Source of the DNA: Phormidesmis priestleyi ULC007 | Lineage (GTDB): Bacteria; Cyanobacteriota; Cyanobacteriia; Leptolyngbyales; Leptolyngbyaceae | DNA length: 64,000 bases | Direction: 5' to 3' | Assembly: GCF_001895925.1 (NCBI RefSeq) | Contig: NZ_MPPI01000001.1 | Span: forward strand, 252,099-316,098 | Shown: positions 57,519 to 64,000 of the stretch, in pieces | Numbering within the stretch: position 1 is the first letter of the stretch | Layout: each line of letters starts with the position of its first letter | The notes under the pieces: generated by a model | Seen by the model: only the letters and a program-made list of their open reading frames with translations | Told to the model about the DNA's origin: nothing | Database searches by the model: none | Program-made: the position numbers and the translations under genes

Positions 57519-58319
57519 TTATTCAGGTGAGATTGCGGCTCTTAGACTTTTGCAAAACTCCTCGATCGACTTCAACCCCTCAGCCGGAGTTCCTTCTGCT
57601 AGACGCTTCACAAAAGCACTGCCGACAATCACAGCATCCGCACCCCAATCCATTACTTGGCGGGCGTGTTCGGGCTGAGAAATGCCAAACCCAACTCCGA
57701 TCGGCTTATCGGTGACGTTTCGCAGTTCCACGACTAAATCTTTGACTCGTGCTTGAATCTGAGTCCTTACGCCTGTTACGCCCGTAGTGCTGACTAAGTA
57801 GATAAACCCTTGAGACTGAAGCGCGATCGCGGCAATGCGCTCTTGAGGGCTTGTAGGCGCGACTAGCAGAATCACTTCAATTCCGCGAACCGCCGCAGGC
57901 TTTAACAGGCTGTCAGACTCTTCTAGGGGCAAATCAGGGACAACTAGACCCTTAATTCCTGCGTCGGCGATGTCTTGCAAAAATTGATCGATGCCACGGT
58001 TAATAATCGGATTGTAGTACATGAAAAGAATCAAGGGCGATCGCAGCGTCGGTGCAACCTCTTTAACCATTTTCAACACGTCGTCTAGTCGAGTTCCTCG
58101 TGCGAGTGCCCGTGTTGCGGCAGCTTGAATTACTGGGCCGTCTGCTAACGGATCAGAGTAAGGGACTCCCAATTCGATTAAATCGGCACCAGAGCGATCG
58201 AGAACGCGCAATGCTTCAGCCGTCGTCTCTAAATCAGGATCGCCTGCGGTAATGAAGGGAATCAAGGCGCATCGAGCATGATCCCGCAGATGCTCAAAGC
58301 ATTGGGAAACTGAAGTCAT
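57519..58319 (-). CDS. trpA: Tryptophan synthase alpha subunit
   Basis: A 266-residue TIM-barrel enzyme that cleaves indole-3-glycerol phosphate to indole. Visible: [11 protein letters not shown] near 25, catalytic Glu in [16 protein letters not shown] near 47, Asp in the VVPDLPLEE segment, and the phosphate-binding [11 protein letters not shown] and VIVGSAFV loops. The ATG at 58319 fits the family start; the extension to 58358 does not. It lies downstream of DUF3007 and ndhL in the same direction, a synteny common in cyanobacteria. Confidence 0.95.
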   Translation of the reverse strand: MTSVSQCFEHLRDHARCALIPFITAGDPDLETTAEALRVLDRSGADLIELGVPYSDPLADGPVIQAAATRALARGTRLDDVLKMVKEVAPTLRSPLILFMYYNPIINRGIDQFLQDIADAGIKGLVVPDLPLEESDSLLKPAAVRGIEVILLVAPTSPQERIAAIALQSQGFIYLVSTTGVTGVRTQIQARVKDLVVELRNVTDKPIGVGFGISQPEHARQVMDWGADAVIVGSAFVKRLAEGTPAEGLKSIEEFCKSLRAAISPE

Positions 58320-58456
58320 TTCTGTCCTTAACGGTGAAGTAAAAATAAGGGAATGCAAATAATTAGTTTAAGCCGATCGAGGGCAGGGTGTGCAGGCAGG
58401 CGATCGCTAATTTGATGCTTAGGGTCGTGAATTAAATAGTGTCTGTTACTTGCAAA

Positions 58457-58487
58457 GGCACTGGGCACGGCAGTGCCATGCCGCTAC
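58457..58487. repeat. Short palindromic repeat family D, copy 2
   Basis: GGCACTGGGCACGGCAGTGCC is partly self-complementary and matches the inverse of the element at 4656-4680. It lies between trpA and the DUF3007 gene. Confidence 0.5.
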
Positions 58488-58518
58488 AGAACCTTTGGCT
58501 TTATTTAATTTACGATCT

Positions 58519-58833
58519 TTAACCTTTTGCTCGTTGATTTTCCTGCTCAATTTCGGCTTGCAGGGTTGCCAGTTCTTCGGGGGTCAACTCTTCTAGACGC
58601 TTTTGCAGAACGGCTTCTTCGTAGTCTCTTAGCTGCTTGTCATAGGTCATATCTTTAGACAGCACCCGCGTTAGGTAGCTAAAAACCCAGACGACCAGGG
58701 CACTGATCAAGAACACCTGACTCCAGATCCCGGCGTTCATACTGTCTAGCCCAACGAGTTGCAAAACCAGATAGACCAGTCCGCCAGCCGCAAAAACGCC
58801 TAGACTTATTCCGATCGCGTCAATTCGTCGCAT
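58519..58833 (-). CDS. DUF3007 family membrane protein
   Basis: A 104-residue protein with two membrane helices (IGISLGVFAAGGLVYLVLQL and FLISALVVWVFSYLTRVL) and a charged helical tail (LEELTPEELATLQAEIEQEN). It matches DUF3007, usually encoded beside ndhL. The ATG at 58833 gives the typical MRRIDAIG start; ATG 58845 is possible. The conserved neighbourhood suggests a thylakoid NDH-1-related role, which is inference. Confidence 0.88.
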   Translation of the reverse strand: MRRIDAIGISLGVFAAGGLVYLVLQLVGLDSMNAGIWSQVFLISALVVWVFSYLTRVLSKDMTYDKQLRDYEEAVLQKRLEELTPEELATLQAEIEQENQRAKG

Positions 58834-58856
58834 CCACCAACCCATTCATGAACAAT

Positions 58857-59069
58857 TCAGGCTTCAATTTCTCGGCGCTTCGGTCTAAAGTTTAGAAACG
58901 GCGCAAGCAACAGCATTCCGGGGAAGAAGAGAAACACCAGAAAATACATAAAGGTGCGCTCGATCGAGCTAACCACATACCAGCGTTTTTGCAGATAGAG
59001 ATATAGCGCAAATGGCATTACCACTAGATAGGCTCCGCCCAGAACTGAATATAAGAGTGCAACTTCCAT
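58857..59069 (-). CDS. ndhL: NAD(P)H-quinone oxidoreductase subunit L
   Basis: A 70-residue small membrane subunit of cyanobacterial NDH-1 with two helices ([20 protein letters not shown] and [19 protein letters not shown]) and the conserved FRPKRREIE tail. In Synechocystis the homologue (IctA) is needed for inorganic carbon uptake. The DUF3007 gene follows closely, forming an operon. Confidence 0.93.
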   Translation of the reverse strand: MEVALLYSVLGGAYLVVMPFALYLYLQKRWYVVSSIERTFMYFLVFLFFPGMLLLAPFLNFRPKRREIEA

Positions 59070-59193
59070 AGGGTTACAGGAATAATGAGGATCGGACTAC
59101 CCTACTATCGTACCGTTATTTCAGCCAGGGCAAAAGAGAGTTGCACATCGGGTCAATTAATGATGGAATAGAGGTCTGAGATTAACCGATCGC

Positions 59194-59276
59194 GGGGGCA
59201 TGGCGGAATGGTAGACGCAACGGACTTAAAATCCGTTGACTGCAAGGTCGTGAGGGTTCAAGTCCCTCTGCCCCCA
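59194..59276 (+). tRNA. tRNA-Leu (anticodon TAA), no intron
   Basis: Full class II cloverleaf: acceptor GGGGGCA/TGCCCCC, anticodon arm ACGGA-CTTAAAA-TCCGT, long variable arm, T arm GAGGG-TTCAAGT-CCCTC, discriminator A. CCA is not encoded. The group I intron found after the anticodon T in many cyanobacterial trnL(UAA) genes is absent. Confidence 0.97.
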
Positions 59277-59589
59277 TTAGTCGAGATTTAGCTCTGAGCG
59301 CTCCGAACGAGACAAAGTTTGGGGCGCTTCTTGTAGCAGATCATCGTTTTTGGTACATTAGTATGATTCCTTTGGTAAGAGGATTTCTTGAACCTTCTGA
59401 AAAGTGCATTCTACGAAGTCCTTAATCAAAAATTCCGACTAATAGACGATGACGGGTCTTGATCGTCAGGAAGAATCAGATAAAAGTTTGATGAGTTCCG
59501 ATAAAATTTGTAATTGCATCAGTATCATCTCTTAAGGACTATATTTTCTTTAAAAGCTACCCTGCTTCACCAACTTGGTGTTGATACCC
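59277..59589. other. 313-bp intergenic region after tRNA-Leu
   Basis: It contains a weak terminator-like hairpin just after the tRNA (AGCGCTCC with GGGGCGCT, about 59297-59334) and otherwise no recognised gene or repeat. The promoter of the 492-residue gene must lie here. Confidence 0.4.
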
Positions 59590-61068
59590 ATGAACGGAAC
59601 GCCCAATCGGGATTTGAGCAAGCTTCAGTCAGAATCCGTTGGAATGCAACCCCTCTCAGATCGTCTTTCTGTCCCATCTTTGGGCACTCTGACTAATGGA
59701 ACGATCGGAGAAGTTCAGATGAGTGGGCACCCTTCAGAACCGTCTAAGCAGGTTTCTCGCTCAGGGCGAAACCTTCACCAGGCTCAAGAAACGGTTTATC
59801 GATTTCTGCTAGACATCGTTAAAACCTGGCCTCCCGAAGAAGTGCTATTGGAGTTTAAGCATCTCTTTCTCTATCACGTTGAGACCACTAGCGCTGGAGC
59901 CATTCATGCGGTCTACGAAATTGTCTTTAGCAATAACGAAGAAGAATTTAGAAATACGCTCAAGCGATCGTGCTATATTCTCGTCAACAATTGGGATGCG
60001 AGTCGTAACTTTAAGCCCATTCAAGAATTAATCAAAGTCTTTGAAGACAGCAGTCTCGATCGACAAACAATTTCTCCGACGCTGAAGCGATTAAGAGTCT
60101 GGATCGACACCTTTAGGAGGGGCAAAGACTATGAAGAGCTAAAGCTTTTTGCGTCGAGATATGACGAGTCTCCCGAAGCACCGTGGTCAAATCGCTACAC
60201 TTCTTATTTGCTCGTTCCTCAATATATTAATTCGGCAAACCCGATCGAGCAGCGAGAAGCCGCAAGAGCTTTATCAATGCAGCTTAAAGATAAATTTAAG
60301 TTTAGGTTAGCGATGTATATTGCTAAATCTCAGTCTGCAACCTCGCCAGAAAGATTGCCCGAAAACCCGACCGTGTTAGGCGATAACGTCTTGCAGTTGA
60401 TTAAAACGATCGTGGCAAAACGCGGTCAATTTAGCTATGCAAACTTAGCCAATATTTTCATCAATCAGACGCATCAGTTGAGCTATAAAGAGTTTAAACG
60501 TGAGCTAAAACGATATTTAATTGTGTCAATCGATGGCAATGAATTGACTGAAACTCTCCAAGCAAGGTTCACCGAAAAACTAGACCCTCTCTATCTAGAC
60601 TACGACCATGAGACGCTCAATGAAGCGTTGATCTTGAGAACGTGTAATCGCATTATTGAACATCTCACCACCGAAAATCGGCAAGATCCCTCGCCTTTGT
60701 TTGTGCTGCTCGTGTCTCAAGGAAGCCCGCTGACTTTAGTGATTGTGCTGCTTAAGTTAATCTTGATTTGTAGAAATGCACGAACTCATTTAGAAGCACA
60801 AATCGCTGAACTGATTCGCTATTATAAAAACTTTCCAGAAGATGAGTGTCGGTGGGTCGTTAACTTTTTAGAGATCTTTAATGTCACGTTTGCGATCTAT
60901 GCCGAAAACGTGCAATACAACTTGATTAAAATGGATAAAACTCAAGAACCGCTCCATATTCCCAAAGCGTTGCAAAATCTGGATGCTTACCGCGTTTTTT
61001 CGCAGCTTAAGCGCGAGGTTATGCCCAAACTCTCTGACGAAGTTGAGTTAACCGAAACATTTGAATAA
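59590..61068 (+). CDS. Large unknown cytosolic protein, 492 aa
   Basis: I do not recognise a domain. The first 60 residues are Ser/Pro-rich and probably disordered. The rest is mainly helical, with many charged and aromatic residues, for example TVYRFLLDIVKTWPPEEVLL near 70 and a hydrophobic segment (LTLVIVLLKLILICRNA near 380) that could be a buried helix. The start is ATG 59590; the TTG at 59575 is less likely. Convergent with the flippase-like gene, only 4 bp apart. HIP1-type GATCG sites and codon use are normal, so it looks native. Confidence 0.7.
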   Translation: MNGTPNRDLSKLQSESVGMQPLSDRLSVPSLGTLTNGTIGEVQMSGHPSEPSKQVSRSGRNLHQAQETVYRFLLDIVKTWPPEEVLLEFKHLFLYHVETTSAGAIHAVYEIVFSNNEEEFRNTLKRSCYILVNNWDASRNFKPIQELIKVFEDSSLDRQTISPTLKRLRVWIDTFRRGKDYEELKLFASRYDESPEAPWSNRYTSYLLVPQYINSANPIEQREAARALSMQLKDKFKFRLAMYIAKSQSATSPERLPENPTVLGDNVLQLIKTIVAKRGQFSYANLANIFINQTHQLSYKEFKRELKRYLIVSIDGNELTETLQARFTEKLDPLYLDYDHETLNEALILRTCNRIIEHLTTENRQDPSPLFVLLVSQGSPLTLVIVLLKLILICRNARTHLEAQIAELIRYYKNFPEDECRWVVNFLEIFNVTFAIYAENVQYNLIKMDKTQEPLHIPKALQNLDAYRVFSQLKREVMPKLSDEVELTETFE

Positions 61069-61072
61069 TTTT

Positions 61073-62017
61073 TTAGCGACGATCGTCCAGAGTGACCAAT
61101 CCGGCTCCTGCAAGTTCAGCCAGAGTATTCACAAACCGATAGAGCGCGACCACACTCAACAGTTCGCCTGTCGAAAAATCCTGTTCTAGCGGGGCACTTC
61201 CGCTAGAGAGCAATGCGACCATAACCGCCTCAAAGACTCCAATTCCACCCGGTAGCCCCGGAATCACAAATCCGGTCAGCCAAGCTAACCCAAACGCTGC
61301 TATCACGATCGCAAACTGACTAGCAGGAAGAGGCGCGATCGCCAGAAATGTCAGGATAAATCCGAGGCTTCTCAGTCCTAAAAACCCAATCTCACCCAAG
61401 AGAGGTTTGATCGGATAGCGCTTCATGGGCAAAGTCATAGGCTGAGATGCACCCACCGCTTTCTGCTTGAGTTTAGCAAGATAACCGATCAGTGGATTGA
61501 GAAACCGGGGATGCACGATCGCTAAACCTAAACCCAAACCGACGATCGGGATCAGTTGAGCAAGCCAGCCATAAGCCGATAAGATTTGCTGTACGCCAAT
61601 TAGAGCCAATAACAAGGCGGCAATCGCCATGAGCAACGGTTCTAGCAAGACGCTGACGATCGCGATTTCTGTCGGAATTCCTCTTTTTGTTGCGGCTGAG
61701 ATGCGCCCATAAAAATGCCAAATGTTGCCCGGTAAATATTTGGCAATGTTAGTTTGCAGATAGACTTTTATGCTCCAAGCTCCGGGGACAGAGTGGTTAA
61801 GCGTTTGCAAAATCCAACTCCAGACCCAGCCCGCAAAAATGTGAGCTAAGAGCGTCATGCCGAGCGCGATCGCGAGACAGGCATATCCAGCGGCATCGAT
61901 CCGAATCGCGACAACTTCTTGCCAATGATCTTTGAGAGTCTTGATCAAAAAGAACAGCACTAGACCCAAAATGAGCCAACGTAAAGAAGCTTTGAAGCGC
62001 GATCGAACTGCTTGCAT
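61073..62017 (-). CDS. Lysylphosphatidylglycerol-synthase-TM/flippase-like membrane protein
   Basis: A 314-residue protein of the UPF0104/AglD-like family with about eight helices. Typical motifs are KYLPGNIWHFYGR near 93 and FVIPGLPGGIGVFEAVMVAL near 252. The synthase domain of MprF is absent. Family members act as lipid flippases or in envelope lipid/glycan assembly; the substrate here is unknown. Monocistronic. Confidence 0.88.
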   Translation of the reverse strand: MQAVRSRFKASLRWLILGLVLFFLIKTLKDHWQEVVAIRIDAAGYACLAIALGMTLLAHIFAGWVWSWILQTLNHSVPGAWSIKVYLQTNIAKYLPGNIWHFYGRISAATKRGIPTEIAIVSVLLEPLLMAIAALLLALIGVQQILSAYGWLAQLIPIVGLGLGLAIVHPRFLNPLIGYLAKLKQKAVGASQPMTLPMKRYPIKPLLGEIGFLGLRSLGFILTFLAIAPLPASQFAIVIAAFGLAWLTGFVIPGLPGGIGVFEAVMVALLSSGSAPLEQDFSTGELLSVVALYRFVNTLAELAGAGLVTLDDRR

Positions 62018-62291
62018 AAACTGAAATTAGTTTTTTCCTTCAGTTCAATTTAGTTCAATCTGCGGCTCGTAATGGCGCTGAACAGCGAAACGATTGCAAT
62101 CTCTCTAGAGTTAGAGAAGCTCTAACATCGGTTTAATGATGAATGAGCCTTTCGCTAGAGGCGATCGGAGAGCATAGATTTGTAATGTTGATAGGCGATT
62201 TAAATTGATGAGAGTCTAAATCTTATGAGACTTCATCAACCCTTGTAGTAAAGATTTCAAGCCTATCGGTTTGAAGCAAAAAGGAGTATTT

Positions 62292-62903
62292 ATGAATAAA
62301 CTTGTTTCTGTCATTAAATCAATTCGTTTAGGTCAGGTTTTGACTGCTTTTCTGGCTGGGATTTTATTGTTCGTTAGCACGGCTTGTGCAGGAAACGCCC
62401 AAGCGAGAGTGCCCCAGAGCGAAGTGTCTAGAGGTGCAGGCTCTAACCCAGTTGGACAAAACCAACCCTATGAGGGCGGCATGAATAACTTTAGCGACAC
62501 GGCTCCGGGTCAAGCCGCTAAAGGAACTGCTGGAAAAACTAAAGCGCTTGTCGATCGAGCAGAGCGCGACATCAACACCAAGGGGATTGATAGTGTTGAT
62601 CAATATGTTGACAATTACCGCTCTGGTGCCCCACTCGGTGAGAGAACGAAAAAGCTGACAGACAACGTAAAAGGAGCAGCTAAGAACACGGCAGATGATG
62701 CAAAAGCGATCGGCGATCGAGCCTCTAATGCTAGTGAAAACACACTAAAAGGCGCAAAGAACGCGGCTGGAAATATCAAAGACAATACTGAATATGCTGC
62801 GAAGGATGCTGCTCGTAGCGCTAAGGGTGTTGCTAAAGAGGCTGCACAAGCCACTGAAGATGCTGTCAAAAGCACCAATCGCAGGGTTCAACACGCAGAC
62901 TAA
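62292..62903 (+). CDS. LEA-like lipoprotein
   Basis: A 203-residue protein. The signal peptide ends in a lipobox (LFVSTAC, Cys near 32). The mature part is hydrophilic: a Gly/Asn/Gln-rich segment, then from about 130 an Ala/Lys/Asp-rich amphipathic region of 11-residue-like repeats (AAKNTADDAKAIGDRA, NAAGNIKDNTEYAAKDAARS) resembling LEA or low-temperature-induced proteins. Such regions fold on drying or membrane contact. The ATG at 62292 has AAGGAG upstream. A strong terminator follows. A role in stress tolerance is inference. Confidence 0.8.
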   Translation: MNKLVSVIKSIRLGQVLTAFLAGILLFVSTACAGNAQARVPQSEVSRGAGSNPVGQNQPYEGGMNNFSDTAPGQAAKGTAGKTKALVDRAERDINTKGIDSVDQYVDNYRSGAPLGERTKKLTDNVKGAAKNTADDAKAIGDRASNASENTLKGAKNAAGNIKDNTEYAAKDAARSAKGVAKEAAQATEDAVKSTNRRVQHAD

Positions 62904-62945
62904 TCCACAGCGATCGTACTTGTAGACCACACGATTGTTAAGACG

Positions 62946-62976
62946 AAAAAAGCTAGGAGATCATCCTGGCTTTTTT
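62946..62976. terminator. Bidirectional intrinsic terminator
   Basis: AAAAAAGCTAGGA pairs with TCCTGGCTTTTTT (one wobble) around GATCA, giving a stem with A/T tracts on both sides. It separates the convergent lipoprotein and larC genes; its last base touches the larC stop codon. Confidence 0.88.
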
Positions 62977-64000
62977 CATGACTGCCGAAGATACCAGGTC
63001 TGTAGAGCAATTCGATGGATTTCTCGCCAAGCGACATTGTGCTGACGGGCAAGCTGGGCACAGTCTTCATATTCTGGCTGCACGTTGACGATCGTGCCGT
63101 CTTTTTGCCGCGCTACTTTGATCTGAACGGTTCCATACTCGGTTTCGACGGGGTGAAATGCCCGATCGAGCCATGATCGCCGCTGAACCGTGTGACGAAT
63201 TCCCAAAGTGCTAGTCTCTCGAAACAAAACTGTTTCACAGGCAAGCTCTTTTTCGGTTGGGCAAATTACCGTCAGCAAGACCCCCGGACGCGATTTCTTC
63301 ATGCCGATCGCTTGAGTAAACACATCCACTGCACCGACCGCAAACAATGCATCAAACACATACCCGATCGCCTGTGGGTTCAGGTCATCAATCTGAGTTT
63401 CGAGAACCGAAATGGTTTCAGAATTGGCAACCAATTGAGGAACGATCGCATCGGACAAAGAATGGGTGTGATGAACCGAATTCTCGTGGATATCTTTCGC
63501 CCCGCCAATCCACAGTCGCAAAATGTTGGGAATTGGCAAATCACGCGATCCGGCACCCAGTCCAATCTTCTGCAACGTCATCGCCGGGGGCGCACCAAAC
63601 TGAGTTGCTAGAGTGGTGACGATCGCTGCCCCGGTCGGGGTGACTAGCTCTCGATCGATGCCATTGCTATAAATGGGTACGTTTCGCAACTCATAGAGCT
63701 TTAGCACGGCTGGCACTGGCACTGGCAACCGACCATGCGCTGCGCGAATCGTTCCCCCTCCCGTCGGCAGTGACGAACAGTAAATGAGATCGAGATCCAG
63801 CCAGTCGAGTCCTAAACAGGTGCCCACTACATCGACGATCGCGTCGATCGCTCCGACTTCGTGAAAATGCACCTGTTCTGCCGGAACTCCATGCACCGCC
63901 CCCTCTGCGTCTGCCAGTTGCCGAAAGATCTTGAGACTCCAGGCTTCAGCCCGTCGAGGCAACTCTGCCCGTTGGATCATCTGCTCAATTTCGGGCAGGT
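62976..64000 (-). CDS. larC: Nickel-pincer cofactor insertion protein LarC (C-terminal part)
   Basis: The frame is open to the right edge; 341 codons are present and the N-terminus is missing. Conserved segments are AEQVHFHEVGAIDAIVDVVG, LPTGGGTIRAAHGRLPVPVP and LETQIDDLNPQAIGYVFDAL near the middle, then the C-terminal nickel-chelatase region. LarC uses CTP to insert nickel into the pincer cofactor of lactate racemase-type enzymes. The ATG at 63980 is internal, because the upstream codons (LPEIEQ) continue the family sequence. LarB, LarE and LarA are not visible in the window. Confidence 0.92.
   Translation of the reverse strand, partial: LPEIEQMIQRAELPRRAEAWSLKIFRQLADAEGAVHGVPAEQVHFHEVGAIDAIVDVVGTCLGLDWLDLDLIYCSSLPTGGGTIRAAHGRLPVPVPAVLKLYELRNVPIYSNGIDRELVTPTGAAIVTTLATQFGAPPAMTLQKIGLGAGSRDLPIPNILRLWIGGAKDIHENSVHHTHSLSDAIVPQLVANSETISVLETQIDDLNPQAIGYVFDALFAVGAVDVFTQAIGMKKSRPGVLLTVICPTEKELACETVLFRETSTLGIRHTVQRRSWLDRAFHPVETEYGTVQIKVARQKDGTIVNVQPEYEDCAQLARQHNVAWREIHRIALQTWYLRQS

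Overview
The window is chromosomal DNA from a cyanobacterium. It encodes the photosystem I subunit PsaX, NdhK and NdhL of the photosynthetic NDH-1 complex, a Tic22-like protein, an SLH-OprB type iron/carbohydrate porin, a DevBCA exporter and a DUF3007-NdhL pair. Its genes are also rich in the HIP1 octamer GCGATCGC, a cyanobacterial hallmark. Dense short palindromic repeats and large multidomain signalling kinases suggest a filamentous or Leptolyngbya-like lineage, but this is inference. No 16S rRNA or other strong taxonomic marker is present.

Layout. 0-10 kb: the end of an unknown gene, an internally deleted MFS transporter relic, a membrane-anchored dynamin/Era-like GTPase, a small unknown protein, a BioD/DRTGG protein, a solitary ndhK, and an SNF2 helicase-SWIM zinc finger operon. 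10-18 kb: a secreted unknown, a YjdF-family protein, a nested repeat locus, clpB, an SLH porin, gloA and eno. 18-25 kb: a devBCA exporter operon, a DUF3891-GAF gene pair followed by a response regulator/histidine kinase, and a sulfite-oxidase-like molybdoenzyme. 25-34 kb: rpmF (L32), an HtrA protease, and a Ser/Thr kinase-AAA-GAF-PAS-histidine kinase of more than 1,800 residues whose last 30 codons are cut off by a small transposable element. 34-42 kb: tic22, prmC, a secD-secF-membrane protein operon, hslO, a three-gene operon of unknown proteins, and thioredoxin. 42-54 kb: a 1,664-residue TamB-like protein, tRNA-Pro, DUF4332, GNAT and ACT-like proteins, an alpha/beta hydrolase and two GT39-type glycosyltransferases. 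54-64 kb: a CAP-domain protein, an RNase D-like exonuclease, a CheY-like regulator, lipA, psaX, trpA, DUF3007, ndhL, an intron-free tRNA-Leu(UAA), a large unknown protein, a flippase-like membrane protein, an LEA-like lipoprotein and the C-terminal part of larC.

The most distinctive content is the mobile and repeat DNA. At least six short repeat families occur. One (family A) is a clear MITE: four copies are each bounded by an exact 8-bp target duplication and near-identical terminal inverted repeats. One copy sits in frame inside a glycosyltransferase gene and adds 46 codons. Another is nested inside a second repeat. A third duplicates the stop codon region of a histidine kinase. A different 91-bp element with a TA duplication truncates the giant kinase. 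No transposase, prophage, CRISPR array or rRNA operon was found. No complete novel defence or biosynthetic system is evident. The best candidate for an undescribed unit is the three-gene operon at 39.7-41.5 kb.
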